Part shown: one piece after another, positions 21,867-34,210 of the stretch
How positions within the stretch are numbered: position 1 is the stretch's first letter
Layout: each line of letters opens with the position of its first letter
From: Amyelois transitella
Lineage: Eukaryota > Arthropoda > Insecta > Lepidoptera > Pyralidae
NCBI RefSeq assembly: GCF_032362555.1
Contig: NC_083511.1
Coordinates: forward strand, 1,798,001-1,862,000
Length of the DNA: 64,000 nt
Direction: 5' to 3'
Notes under the pieces: generated by a model
Database searches by the model: none
Told to the model about the DNA's origin: nothing
The model's input: only the letters and a program-made list of their open reading frames with translations
Position numbers and translations under genes: made by a program

Positions 21867-23794
21867 CGCGAAAGAAATCCATATAAAAATTTATTCATTC
21901 TTAAATATCTTGTAATGAAGAGATAGTATAATTATATTTTACAATATCATAATACAAGGGAACTTAGTTCAACTAGCTTCGTAGTTTATTTATTTCGTCA
22001 TAATATATTTATTTTCCAGTTACATATGGTTTTTATTTTAAGCCAGACATTTTTAAGACTCGGCGGAAGCAACGACAGCCTGCCTGCCCCTACAGGAATA
22101 CGTGATTTAATGTACATATGTGTATTATGAAAATACCACATACATGAGACTGCAATAATATAAGTAATTCAAATATATGCGCATAAGTGAGAGAAAGCAG
22201 ATTTAAAAGAAGCTGTTTTGGAGTGAAATAAAAGATGCGTAATAAAGTTTACAAAAATAATTTAATAGGCAAATCTGCAATAATAAAATGTTCAAAAAGT
22301 GTCATTGGTGTATATAAACTTACATACTACATACAGCAGTACCTAGCGAATACATTTATATTACACGATTTCGTTGCGTGTGATAACTATGGCTACAGTA
22401 GCGTTTCTTAGCATTCAGTTATTTTCATCTGGTAAAATAATTACATAAATATATATATATATATATACACGTCTATATCCCTTTTTATAAAAATAATAAA
22501 AAATATGTAGGTAAAAACTCATATCCTTTTTTATAGCAAATGTTCCTTCCTTTATGATCAATCAACGAATTATACAACATCCAGATGTTAGGTATAGAGT
22601 TAATGTTACACACATATACAAGTCTATATCCCTTGAAGGGAAGGCAATCTTATTGTATTTTGAATGTATTTCTTGTACTCTACTTTGACATTATTCTTTT
22701 ATCCAAAAACTAAGAAACGCTGACTTACACTATAATATCTTAGATTTATCGCTTGAGGCACTCGCGGTGGAAAGAAATTTTATAAATGCCTCCAAAGCCT
22801 AAATTTATCCTGAATCTACACAAGGAAATGACTGCATTATATACGAAAATAGCATTGCAAACGCGCGGTAAACGCAGCTATAATTAACCTTATAAATTAA
22901 TGTATTGCTATCTTGCTCACATATAGAAGTTGATGTGAAAAAGATTTAATTAAAGTTTAAAATAAATCGGAATCAATTAGGTTTGGTGCATAAAAACTGG
23001 AATAATTGGAATAATTATTCTGATTCCTATGGTACGATGATACTTCTCTTTAGACCAGTCATTGGGAATCATAAATTCATCATAACAAGAGTGATTGGCA
23101 GAAAATCTACTTCCAAAATTTGTGGGGGTAGGAAGCTGAATATAATTATCAGATAGGTAATCTGATAATTATATTCATATTCATCTTGCAATTGCGACTT
23201 CACGCGACCAAAGGGATAAAATAGGATAAGTAATGTCAAAAGAACAAAATTATTGTCAATCATTATGTATGAGAAAAATTTACACTAGACAATACAATTC
23301 ATAATACTATGGGAACAAAATGGGTATACAATACTGTCAAAAGTCTGATTCAATACCTCTCTGCCGCAGATGGTCAGCGATGGATGGTCATGAACATTAA
23401 CAAGTAGGCAAACGCCACTATTTCAGAATTTAGTTTTATACATACATGGTATAATTCTGAACGCGGCGCGCATATAATAACGCATTTTCTTAATAGAAAA
23501 TCTTATAAAAGTGTATGAAACTAAAAAGTTATCTACAACGCCAATTCTTATCAAGATGCCATTTTATAGTTCCCCTCAGATAATTTCGAGATATTGTTTA
23601 CTATAACCAATAAGTACATCCTATAAATAGGCAGTTCATTATCTTTCTGCTTGAGGAGGCATAAAATTTGTTTTTAAAAACTACATTATCTCAAATGGCA
23701 ACATTAATAGTTTTTTTTCCAAGTCTAAATATGTACATATATTATGTTCTAAAAATAATAAACATATTTTATCGATCGTTTCCCTAATGATTTC
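21867..23794. other. 3' flank of the reductase gene; no further gene seen
   Basis: AT-rich sequence. An AATAAA at 22227 is one possible distal polyadenylation signal. A TA microsatellite lies at about 22447-22469, directly followed by SINE-tail remnants (cacgtctatatccc; again near 22610-22640). A perfect hairpin at 23137 is described separately. No coding frame was recognised. Confidence 0.45.
23137..23177. repeat. Perfect 18-bp inverted repeat with 5-nt loop
   Basis: Arms 23137-23154 and 23160-23177 are exactly complementary (core 'gaatataattatcagat') around the loop aggta. The short loop and long perfect stem would fold stably in RNA. It could be a small foldback element or simply an AT-rich palindrome. 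Confidence 0.8.
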
Positions 23795-23953
23795 TTAGAA
23801 CATTGTCGTCTGCGTCTGCGCACCCAAGGGCGCCGGACGTGAGCCGCTGGCAATTTTATTAACCAAATTACTGTTGTAATCTATATTGTACGTGATACCC
23901 GGTTCATTTTGATTGCAAGACACATTCAAAGATTCTGTACTTTTATTACTCAT
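23795..23953 (-). CDS. Candidate 52-residue small protein
   Basis: An ATG in good context (caacaacATGA) opens 52 codons, ending TAA at 23797-23795. The product starts MSNKSTESLNVSCNQNE and ends GSRPAPLGAQTQTTMF. The second half uses GC-rich codons (gcc agc ggc, ccg gcg ccc) in AT-rich surroundings, which suggests selection on coding. TATA-like runs (gtataaaaac, tatataaac) lie within 50 bp upstream on the same strand. No signal peptide or transmembrane segment is evident. It may be a stand-alone small-protein gene or the last exon of a gene on the minus strand. I do not recognise it. Confidence 0.45.
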   Translation of the reverse strand: MSNKSTESLNVSCNQNEPGITYNIDYNSNLVNKIASGSRPAPLGAQTQTTMF

Positions 23954-25822
23954 GTTGTTGATTGTATATAAACGGGTTTTTATACAACCACCAATAGAAG
24001 TTTCGACTTACAAAACTAATGAGAACCTTTTGAGTCTCTTGAAATAATTTTGGTATTATAAGTGACTTTTGAATAAAGGTCAAAGTAATTTAAATACATC
24101 ATAAATGTATAAACCGGATCAATGATAACTTTAGATATAAAAACATTGAAACTTATAATTTCGTTTGTTTTTATAGATCATCAATTTGTAGACCTAGTCT
24201 TGAGAAGTATCATCATTTAGCAAACGCATGTGTTTTGTTTTACACAATACTTGGGCCTTCCTTGATTGGAAAGAAGAGTTAATTTCGTGAAGGTATTCTA
24301 ACGTCTTTACTCAAGACGGTCAAAAACAAGAAGTCTTAATACATACGTACAAATATTAGTAAGATACAGTCTTATATTTAGTTAGGCTTACGGCGTTAGT
24401 TTATTCTAGCTGGAAATTTTTCAAGATTTTAAAATAAAACTCCATTTGTTTACATTACATTGATCGGGGTTAAAAGGAATGTGATTGAATCATATGACTG
24501 TATAGTCTATGGAATTTCAAAATTGTGTAGAAGTTAGAATATAAAAAGAACCGAGACATAAGACTAGTTAAACATTTAATTATGTACATTTTTGGTAAAA
24601 ACAATTCCACGCACCAAATTTTTTTTTACATAATGTGATAGCAAAACTTTTGGAAAGGCTTTCTCAAGATAAAAAGTAAAATGTTTCCCGCTTTTGTAAA
24701 TTAAATGGAAACAAATGTACGCTCCAAATACGGGCCACAAAATATCAAAAAATATTTTAGTAAAAAATATGTTGTATGTATTTATTGATGTTACATACAT
24801 AACATTTATTGATGCTCCCCATTTGTTGGTTAAAAACAAGCAGTTAAAGTATAATTGGAAACCAATTTAACAATTACACGGTATCTTCTAAAACACGCGC
24901 TTCGAGTAGCGCGAAGGCCGTTTAAATTCGTTTCAGAATTATATTTGTTTTGTATATTTTTCTTTTGTAAGATCTCAACATTAGACATTTCAATTATAAT
25001 ACTGATCATAATTTATTTGATAATTAATCTTGTTGAAGTTAATACAATATTTCTACGACTTGAATTTTTAATGTCTGGAAAAAAAATTTTGTGATAATAT
25101 CATTTCGAAGGCTGTTAATTAAATAAATGTACCAAATAACAAGCTGTAATGTTTAAATTGTGGCAATGATGTTACAGAAATGTCCATCAAGTTTTGCTAT
25201 CTACAAAAAATATCGAATTATACATTTTTTAATTACATAAATGCACAAGCAATCAGCTCTTATGAATTGGACAGAATAACTTAAGTAACTAAAATGTAGA
25301 CATTGCTTTAGGCAAATGCTTCAATACTATTTACTTTGGAATATATATGGCATTTCAGTATTGTACATGGTTCATAGGCCGTCATACTATATCTTTGTGT
25401 GATGTTAAATATCTATACTTAGATAATATAGATATCTGTAGATAACATATCGCGTCGATAAGACTTGTAGCACTATCGCGTGTTGTCAAATCATGTGCTT
25501 TATGCTAAATAGAAAAAATAACATAATTACAAACTATCTTCTCTCAAAAATATGCTTCGTGTCTAAAATTAACATAGTACTTAATAGTAAAGTCAATATC
25601 AACCTTTTATAAACAAATCCAGAATTTATTTTTTCATTTAAATAAACATTACCAAAATACTTTTTGTAACTTGATCATAGGTATAAAATACCTTTAAATT
25701 TACTTGCACAGCAAAATACTACCTATTGTAAAAATTGGCACCTCCGTGAGTTCCCTAAAATTATATAGAAAATCGCGAACAGCTACAAAAGTGGGGGTAA
25801 ATGGGAATGGGAGAGTTACAGC
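23954..25822. other. Intergenic DNA and probable Pak3 3' UTR
   Basis: The Pak3-like gene ends at 25823 and is transcribed leftward, so its 3' UTR lies here. AATAAA on the minus strand at 25630-25625 is the nearest clear polyadenylation signal. The remainder is AT-rich, with no recognised gene or clear transposon. Confidence 0.45.
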
Positions 25823-27890
25823 TCAGTCGTAATTTTTGTGTAGAATCTTTTGCGCGGCCTTTATGAGCGGCGTGAGGGTTCGCAGCTCCATGGCACAATC
25901 CAGGAATGGATGCGCCAGCAGGTCGTCGGCCGTGGCACGTTCATCTACGTCTACTTGAAGGCACTTGTCCAAAAAGTCCTGGAAATTAGGGGATAGCTTC
26001 TCCCACCTGGGTATCTTGGGGCGCCCGACAGCCGCTATCAAATACAACGCCCTCAAAGGTGTCTCTTTCATGTAAGGAGGTTCACCTTCGATCATCTCGA
26101 TGGCCATGATCCCTAGGGACCAGACATCAACTTTCTTACCGTACTGCTTCCTTGTGACGACTTCCGGCGCCATCCAGTATGGCGTACCGACCATTGTCTG
26201 TCTCTTTTCGTCGCCGACTATATTTGCGCAGAAACCGAAATCGGTTACTTTCACTGTTCCGTCCATGCCGAGCAGAACATTGTCAGATTTGATATCTCTA
26301 TGAATTGTCCCTTTTGAGTGTAGGAAGGATATGGCTTGCAGCGTTTCCCGGCACACGGCAGCTATTTGTCCTTCTTTCATGACTACTTCTGTTACGACGT
26401 CGGTGAGCGAGCCCCCATCAAGCAACTCCATAGCGACCCAGAGATGGTCGTAACTAAGGAAAGCGTCAAGGAAATTGACCAGGTTCTTGTGGTTGAAATC
26501 TTTCAGGACATTAATTTCGTTGAGTATAAGCTCCTTTTTGGTCTGTTTAGTTAGGTCTATGTCCTTGATGGCTACCCTGGAATTATCCTTACTATCGATG
26601 GCGATGAACACGACACCTGTTGACAAAGTAATTGCATTTTTACAAGAAGTTAAGAAAGATGGGTGGCCAAGTCAGTCTAAAGAAAAAATTGACTTCTTAT
26701 CAGTTTTGTGGATATTATTGGAAGCAGAGGATTGCAGGATTCCAACATCAGCTTACCCCGCCTTCAGTAAGGCCTATGTCAACTAGGTATGTTCTAAAAT
26801 AATTATTAAAAGGTAATAAAAATGATAATAAAAATATAGACATTATTAGATGATGTAACAGCTACACAGCTGCAAATTACAATAATAACACTTATAATGT
26901 CACCCACTGAAGCATGTGTGTACACAATATAATAAAAATGATAAGCATTATTAATTTTACTTTATAGAGGTGGTAAAACTTTCGAGACTATTGTACGAGT
27001 ATATTGATATTGACGAGTTTTATCATCACTTAGTCTGAGAGGAACCCTGAGGTGCGCCTATGACTGTGACCCTGGATTGGTTCAGACAGGCAACTGGTTC
27101 AAACTGTAATATGTGGCCAACAGTCCTACTGAGTTAAGTTTACTCAGTCTGACTTGTTGTTGGAACATATTTTGTTTAAATGATACCTTAAGTGCACTAG
27201 TGGTATCTTAAAAATCTGCTAACACAATTATGGTGTGAGGCTGTCCACATTGGTAGTTAGTAGTTGTTAAAATGAAGTGTTTCATTTATGACAAAATAAA
27301 CATGTTGTATAGTATATTTTGCTGTTATACCAACGTCATTAATCCATAATTGTTAACATGCAGGACAAAATATTTATAAAAATAAATATAGGTAGATTAG
27401 GCAAACATAAGGCAGACTTATCACACTGAAATTTTTGTAGTATAGCAAATGATTTATATGAGGCCAATTTGCTTGAAAAGAATGTTTCAAGAAAATTGGC
27501 CCTGTTTACCCCGCAACAGATATAGACGTGACTGTATGTGAAATGAAAATGAAAAATGTTTTATTCAGTACAAAAAATACAGAGTTTTCTACAACAGTTG
27601 CACTGACCGTCACACTAGGATTCCCTATGTCGTGGCGACCAGTGTCTTCCCCTTAAATTTATTAAACAATTTTAATTTGTGTTTTTTGTGGATGAGAGCG
27701 TACGTTAAATAGTAATTGTAAAGTATTCTTACATATAATTGTAATAAATAAATAAATAAACACAATAAATATAAATATATACATTAGAAATACATGTAAT
27801 ACATATATACATAACAACATGCAAATATTTAAAATATATATTATATATATTAAACATATGTTTTATACATTATATATATTATACATAAAA

Positions 27891-27947
<57 letters not shown>

Positions 27948-30900
27948 GCATAATTTCATATGACATTAAGTAACAAGTTCTCCGTCTCATTGTAGTTTTT
28001 AGTCATTAACCACTTGCATACAGTACGTCTACATCTTAATTTAGTCATTTTGACAATGGTCTTATCCACCCTGTAAATTTTCTTATATAGGTATGGACCC
28101 ATAAATTTGAATGACCTACGCGCGAAGACTGTTTTGATTTTTGGATAGTCCCATCTGTAACCTCTATAGAATTTTCTTGCTAATTTCATGGCATTTTTGT
28201 GAAAACGTAGAATAGTTGCTGATATATACAATTGACGCACGCTAAGGAGCTGACGCTCTGAATAAAGTTTTTTAGTTGGGTATCTTCTGGGACGACTATA
28301 TGCTATTTTTAGAATGGCTCGTTGAGCTCTTTCTAGTTTTAATATAAAAGTTTTTGGAGCTCCACCCCATACCACTATACAGTAGCAGATTACTGATTGA
28401 CATAAACTCAAATATATTAGTTTAATAATATCATGGTCAGCAACAGATCTTAACCTTTTAAATATATGCATGAGTTTTTTTAGACGTTTAGAAACTGCTT
28501 CAACCTGTGCAGACCAATTAAATTTATCATCAATGATAACTCCTAAGTATCTGATCGTTTTAACCTCCTCAAGATTCTCACATTGACATTCTTGTTGGCA
28601 ACTATGAAGACGAAGTTTTAGAGATTTATTTGGACCTGTTCTGTTACTAATTTTGAATGAGACAACTTTAGTTTTACCAACATTTGCACTCAAAAGGTTA
28701 CTTTGCAGCCATACATGTACATCCTGAAGCCCTCTCTGAGCTACAGTATGGACCCGGTCCCATGATTCGTCATGATAGACGATTGCGGTGTCATCAGCAT
28801 ATGTAAAAATTTTTGCATTTGTCATTTTCATGGAACACAGGTCGTTTATGTAAACGAGAAAGAGTGTAGGACCCAAAACGCTGCCCTGCGGCACTCCGAA
28901 CCTAATGTCAGCATAGTTACTACAGCAGCCCTCTAAGGAGATTCTCTGTTTACGTTCAGAAAGGTATGAGCGGAACCACTCTAGAGCAATCCCTCTTATG
29001 CCAAGTTTTTCTAGCTTGCAGAGGAGTATTGGCCGAGAAACAGTATCAAAAGCTTTAGCAAAATCCAGAAAGACACCGACGCATTTTTGTCCCTCACCGA
29101 TTTTTTCAATGGTATGTGTAACCAAATCAGTTACTGCATCCTCCGTGGATTTGCCTGAACGAAAGCCGTACTGGTTCTCGGCCAACAGTCCCCCTGCCTC
29201 CAAGTAGCTTAAGAGTCTCGAATTAACCACTTTCTCAATAATTTTCGACAGTGCGCTTAGCAGAGATATGGGTCTATAGTTCTCCGGTAGTAGAAGATCT
29301 CCAGACTTAAATATAGGAACAACATTTGCAACCTTTAATTCAGAGGGAACAGTACCCGACAACAAGCTTAAGTTACAGATATGCGCAATTGGATTTGCTA
29401 CGAATTTCTTGGCTTTTTTAAATATATTGTTGCTAAGATTGTCATGTCCGGTTGCTGAACTAGATTTAAGCGATGTGATCAATTTAGTTACCTCTATTTC
29501 ATTTGTAGGTGTCATAAATAATGAATGGGGGGTTGTTGAATCGGTTTTAGATTTAAATTTTTTAGCTAGGTCTATTTCAGTTTGTCCGCTTTTATCTAGA
29601 ATATTATTTGCAAGTTTTTCCCCTATAGAACTAAAATAATCATTAACTACATTCAAGGATTCAAAGGAGTCACGTTTAATTTGAAGTAGTTTTTCACTTT
29701 TATTTTTTGTAGTTTTAATATGACATATAGATTTAACTGAGTCCCATAATTTTTTAATATCTGTTTTATTTTCTAAAATTTTTGCTTTGTCATGTTCGGT
29801 TTTTAAATTTTGAAGTATATTGTTGCAATAATTCCTATAGGATTTATAATGGTTTAGTAGATCAGAGTCATCAGGAAATTTTTTTGTTTTCATATGAAGT
29901 TCATCTCGACGTCTAATACATTTTAATAAACCCGGAGTAATCCATTTTTTACGTATAACATTACGACTAGTAATTTTTCGTGTTGTTTTATGTTTTTCAA
30001 GAGCACTGTTCATGACATTCAAAAAGTAATTTATAGCCTCTTTAGGGTCATTAATCTGGTAAAAATCAGTCCAATCAACGTCTTTGATGGTATTTAGAAG
30101 AGCATCGAAATCTATTTTAGTGCTTTTGTAGCTGTGATCTTCGTGTTCTAAAGATGTGTTAAGACTACATAATACAGTGCTATGATCAGTAATATCGGCG
30201 TGGCAAACCACAGTAGTAGAGGAAAACGTTGATTTAATCATGCAGTGATCTAGATTTCTGTGTTCTCTCGTTCGGTAATTATGTCCAGGAGTATAACCGT
30301 AATGTGCTAATATATTTAGATATTCATCCGTCGCGTCATTATATTTGTCTTTAAGTAAATTAATATTGATATCGCCTAATAGAATAGAATGAGGTTTAGT
30401 ATAAGATTTTAGAATTTTCTCTAGAGACCTATAAAAGTTTTTAGTACTTCGAAAAGACGGTGACCGATAGATGGCTATCACCGAGTAAATTTGTTCAATT
30501 TGCAGTACTAAACAGTTGGCATCCTGAAACGGTGGTTCTGATCAAGACCTGTTCTAGAATAAATAACTATACCGTCGTTTTGATTTATAAAACACTTTGA
30601 ATGATTGCAGTCATATCCCTCTAAAGATATTTTGTTAGAAAAATCATTAATCCTGCATTCTGTTAGCACTATCAGATCCGGTTTAAATTTCAAACGATGT
30701 AAAAGTAGTGTTAATTTATCATAATTTTTATTAATACTCCGTATGTTTTGAGATAATATGGTAAATTTCCGTGCGCTGGTGCCTAATAAATGTTGTCTAC
30801 ATAAGTCGGGATCATATAATTCGACGCTAGTGACCAGATTTGTATTATCTATATCATTTAAAATATTTATTCTGCTATCCATAATAAAGATGCATAAAAA

Positions 30901-33177
30901 TATAATGTGTTCCGAGGCAATGTTCCATAAGATGAAAAGGTAAAGGAATTTTTATAGCCATTAAAATACCATTGATTCTTATGTGATTTGTGAAAAACAC
31001 CAATTTTAAGTACAAGTCATATACTATAGAACAAAAATTACATAACTGACGAAGTTTTGGCACTGCTTTACATTGAAGTTCAGCGTCAATAACGGAGGTA
31101 ATTATAACGAAATATCGATTATAGGTCTTAAAAACATGCAAGAAAATCATAAGTATATAATATGTAATAGTAGATATTATTAATATATCAATAAATTTAA
31201 TATGTAATAGTAGATATTATTAATGTATGTAAGATGTCAACATATTATTATGGTGAGGGAAAACAGAGTGATCTTAAGTTATACATCATCATCATGGCAT
31301 TGTTTCTTCTAACGCTCTTGCTTCTCTGACAAGAAGCCTGGAGGGTGCCTGTTAACGTGATCCTGGAGAAGGTTCAGGTTTCTATATGAATCATATGACA
31401 TTAGTGATGGTAGCATTCTCACTTTTTGGAAGAAGAGCCCACGGTCTCCTTATTTGTTTATTTAAAATTTTATTGCACAAAAAAATGTACAAAAGGCGGA
31501 CTTAATGCCATTTGGCATTTTATACCAGTCAACCAGCTGACCAAATTAAAAAAAAAATAAGTTAGTGGTGCGATAAAGTGCACATGCATACTGAAAAATA
31601 CATACATTACAAAAAAATGCATGTCTATCTGTTATTATGATCCTGCCACCCAGCGTGGCATGCGCTAGGCTGTTTTTATCGCGCGAAAAACATACGCTGT
31701 TTCGATTTTTTTTCTATGAAATTGCGGCACACCGCGCGTCGCGGCTGGATTGGGAAGTAAGATTTTTACATGAATCAATTTAATTGAGTGCTTTAACTGT
31801 TCAACTTCAATAATTTTCACACATTTGCTAAGATTATTTTTTTTCAAGAAATGCTAAGACAAGTTGGTTTTCTAAATAATTGTTTCACTCTTGGCATCTC
31901 TAACAATAGTCATTAGTAAGTTTAGAGGCCTTTGCCCTGAGAATTAGCAAGCAAGTGATAATTAAAGGGCAATGGTGGTTTGTCTATGGCATACTGTATT
32001 ATATATCAGTTTCATTAACATGTTATCAATAATATCTATATCAATAAAAGGGTCAAAGAATACAGTCTATTTATTTATGGAAACATCAATTATATAATTG
32101 GATATTTTATAAATAATTAATCCAATTATTTTGAAAATAACAAATTTTCAGGCCTAAAATAGATAGCAAAGAGATCATTTGGCGCTTTGAACTTGGTATT
32201 AAGTGGAAACACTTTTATCTTTACTTTCACTGACAGCTACACATTCTCTAATCTTTGGTTGTTACAAACAGCCTGCCCTCTATGTTTACCATGGATGCTA
32301 GTAGACAAGTAGGTGATTGACAAAAACATTTATAACTTCTTTAAGATCCTGGTGTGTAAAATAGATATACCTATGTGTTGTTAAGAGGATCCTTGGCTTT
32401 GAAGTTTTGGCGACAGTTAAGTAAGGCATTGCAAATACATAGATATAGAGTAAAGGGCACAAAATATAAATTACCTGAAGCACCAGCCCCCAGCTCTTTT
32501 ACCCTCTCAAACCTCAGGTATGGGTCGTCCTTATTACAAATCCTTTTTAGTTCCTCGTAGACCTCCTCATCAGTTAATGTTGACCGAATATCTTTCTTCC
32601 TCATAATGGGACTTTCCTCAGGTTCATCTCCAATGAGAGTAAGGTCTTCCAGAACTGCCGTCAAGTCTACTGCAGGGTCCTTTTTCTTTAAATTATTTGT
32701 TATAGGAGTTGCAGGCATAGTCTGCCTCTGTGAGTAATTTTCAGTTGGCACTACAATATCCTCTTCACTACTCTGGCCTAAGGATAGGTCAGAATCTTGA
32801 CTTTGGTGAGCATTTTTATGGTCTACAAGTTTCTTCATCTCCATGTCTTCTTGGGTGATCGCTTCAGGCGTGACAAAAGGTTTGAATGGCTCATCCTGAG
32901 CTTTCTCCTTTTGCATCTGGTACATGTGGAATATGACGGCTTTGATAGCCGCGTCTGGATTTTCATTTTGCTCAGCGGGCGTAATCTGGGCATTCAGGAC
33001 TCGCAGCCAAGGTGTGGGCAAGCCCTCAAGCATGCCTGTCTCTGAGTTTTTGCTCACATGAATGTGTCGTTTCACATTTGTTGGCATCCCTATCTCCGCA
33101 ACTCGCTCCGATTCTCGGTGGTGATTCTTCTTCGAGAACAACTTCCCAAACACTCCGCGGTTGGAGCGCCCACTCAT
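25823..33177 (-). CDS. Pak3: Pak3-like p21-activated serine/threonine kinase
   Basis: Two coding exons on the minus strand, 33177-32475 and 26616-25823 (TGA at 25825-25823), join across a G/GT split glycine codon to give 498 residues. The N-terminus is basic (KLFSKKNH). A CRIB/p21-binding segment begins near residue 29 ([16 protein letters not shown]) and is followed by the autoinhibitory region ([17 protein letters not shown]). The kinase domain starts at KELGAGASG in exon 1 and continues with VAIKDIDL (catalytic Lys), [12 protein letters not shown], the activation loop [11 protein letters not shown] and [10 protein letters not shown]. All catalytic residues are present, so it should be active. 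It would act downstream of Rac/Cdc42 GTPases on the actin cytoskeleton. Length and the early CRIB fit Drosophila Pak3 better than the longer Pak or Mbt; the subtype is inferred. The 5.9-kb intron splits the glycine loop and hosts a LINE. Confidence 0.87.
26629..26786 (+). other. Unexplained open frame inside the Pak3 intron
   Basis: Fifty-two sense codons on the plus strand end at TAG. They start ([20 protein letters not shown]) 13 bases beyond the Pak3 exon-2 acceptor and end PAFSKAYVN. Residue composition looks protein-like (amphipathic, three Trp), but there is no start codon of its own: the frame runs leftward into Pak3 antisense. It may be a fragment of a retrocopied gene, or chance. Confidence 0.25.
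27908..30900 (-). mobile_element. Jockey-type non-LTR retrotransposon in the Pak3 intron
   Basis: A LINE in the same orientation as Pak3. Its poly(A) tail is a run of about 37 T on the plus strand (27908-27944), only 11 bases past the stop codon of the long ORF. A poly(A) tail fits the Jockey superfamily better than CR1, whose tails are short microsatellites. The 5' boundary near 30900 is uncertain and no gag-like ORF1 was recognised, so it is probably 5'-truncated. The plus-strand sequence left of the tail is a TA-rich run (27770-27906), which hides any target-site duplication. Confidence 0.8.
27956..30882 (-). pseudogene. LINE endonuclease-reverse transcriptase ORF, frameshifted
   Basis: The N-terminal endonuclease part (30882-30508) has [16 protein letters not shown] and [11 protein letters not shown]. 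The remaining 841 codons (30481-27956) have endonuclease pieces ([20 protein letters not shown]) and a full reverse transcriptase: [42 protein letters not shown]. The YADD catalytic pair is intact. The two parts are in different frames: similarity leaves the first near 30530 and the first frame ends at a stop at 30508. One small indel therefore separates them, and the copy cannot make the full enzyme unless this is a sequencing error. The long intact RT frame implies recent insertion. Confidence 0.85.
31158..31224. repeat. Perfect 27-bp direct repeat
   Basis: 31158-31184 and 31198-31224 are identical (core 'atgtaatagtagatattat'), separated by 13 bases. They lie about 260 bp upstream of the LINE 5' part, within the Pak3 intron. 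Either a local slippage duplication or a target duplication around a lost insertion. Confidence 0.7.
31225..32474. other. Remainder of the Pak3 intron
   Basis: 31455-31550 resembles, in reverse, the 3' end of a common lepidopteran LINE ('aaaggcggacttaatgcc', 'ataccagtcaaccagctgac'), and a related piece is at 63230. 31310-31445 holds another low-copy repeat-like block. The rest is AT-rich, with no coding evidence. Confidence 0.45.
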
Positions 33178-34210
33178 CTTGACTAGTTTCTATAACTTTC
33201 GTTCACAAACACTAGGCCATGACACTACGATAATGAGATCACAACACTACATCTCTTCCGAAACAGTCAATAAACAAGGTATACTAGTTTTCGTATTAAT
33301 AGGAGTGGTCTAGGTTTCTAATCAGGGACGGACATAAAAGCAGCAGGCAGGCACTTACTATATCATCTGTCAAATTTTGATAGCTAGAAAAAAAAAAGTA
33401 TATTCAGTCCAGTTCGATTCACGCAATATTTCATAAAAGTATTCATAGTTGAAAAATCTTTGATACATAAAAAACTAAAATTGCCTTATTACATAAACTT
33501 ATGTGTTTGATAATTTCATTTTAAATTAAAAATGTCAGATATGTATGAAATAAATTAAGTATTATAAAAAATATTTTAACTACTGTGTGAATATCAGAAG
33601 CGTGAAAAGAATCGTGATATTTTTCATGTTTGGCACACTGGAATTTTTGGTGATTCATCCAAGACTTTATCGACACTGTCTTCGAGATCATTAAAAAAGA
33701 AATGATTAACAAATTACTTAGGAATAAATTAATGATCTATGTAGTAAACCTGTTTAAATTAACTTTCTAAATTAATTTTGTTGCAAAGTGGGTATATCTT
33801 TACTACTAAATAAAATTTTGCGGGGCGATATGTTTGCATAACAAATAAACAGTTTCATAACTTACAATAAATCACGCCTCTTTCCTAGGAGGGTAGGTAG
33901 AGACTTCATCTTACCACTTGCCACGATCCCGTGTGCGTGTAGGATTTTTTTCATTACGCACTTTGTATTCATAGTTTAGCGCCTCAACAAGTATTAAGAG
34001 CAATTACCTTTACTTGCTTAGGTTAGGTTGCTCAAATAAATGTCGAAGGTTTATGATTGCATTGTGCATTGAGTACTTATTTAATGGATAAGCAAGTGAT
34101 AAGTTAAAGTAAGTAAAGTTAAGTCTTAAATATAGGTATGATAGCTTTTTACCACAGTTGACCAGATTTTACGGTTTGTCGACTTAGAGTAACTCTGTAA
34201 CTATATAACA
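33178..34210. other. Pak3 5' region and flanking DNA
   Basis: The Pak3 5' UTR and promoter should start just right of 33177 but no TATA or initiator could be picked with confidence. 33865-33950 is a reverse-family repeat fragment ('atcacgcctctttcctagga', 'cacttgccacgatcccg') also seen near 55080 and 60085. Confidence 0.4.

Noticed and set aside
22447-22469. TA repeat as possible regulatory element
   Set aside because: Simple microsatellite next to a SINE tail remnant; no further evidence.
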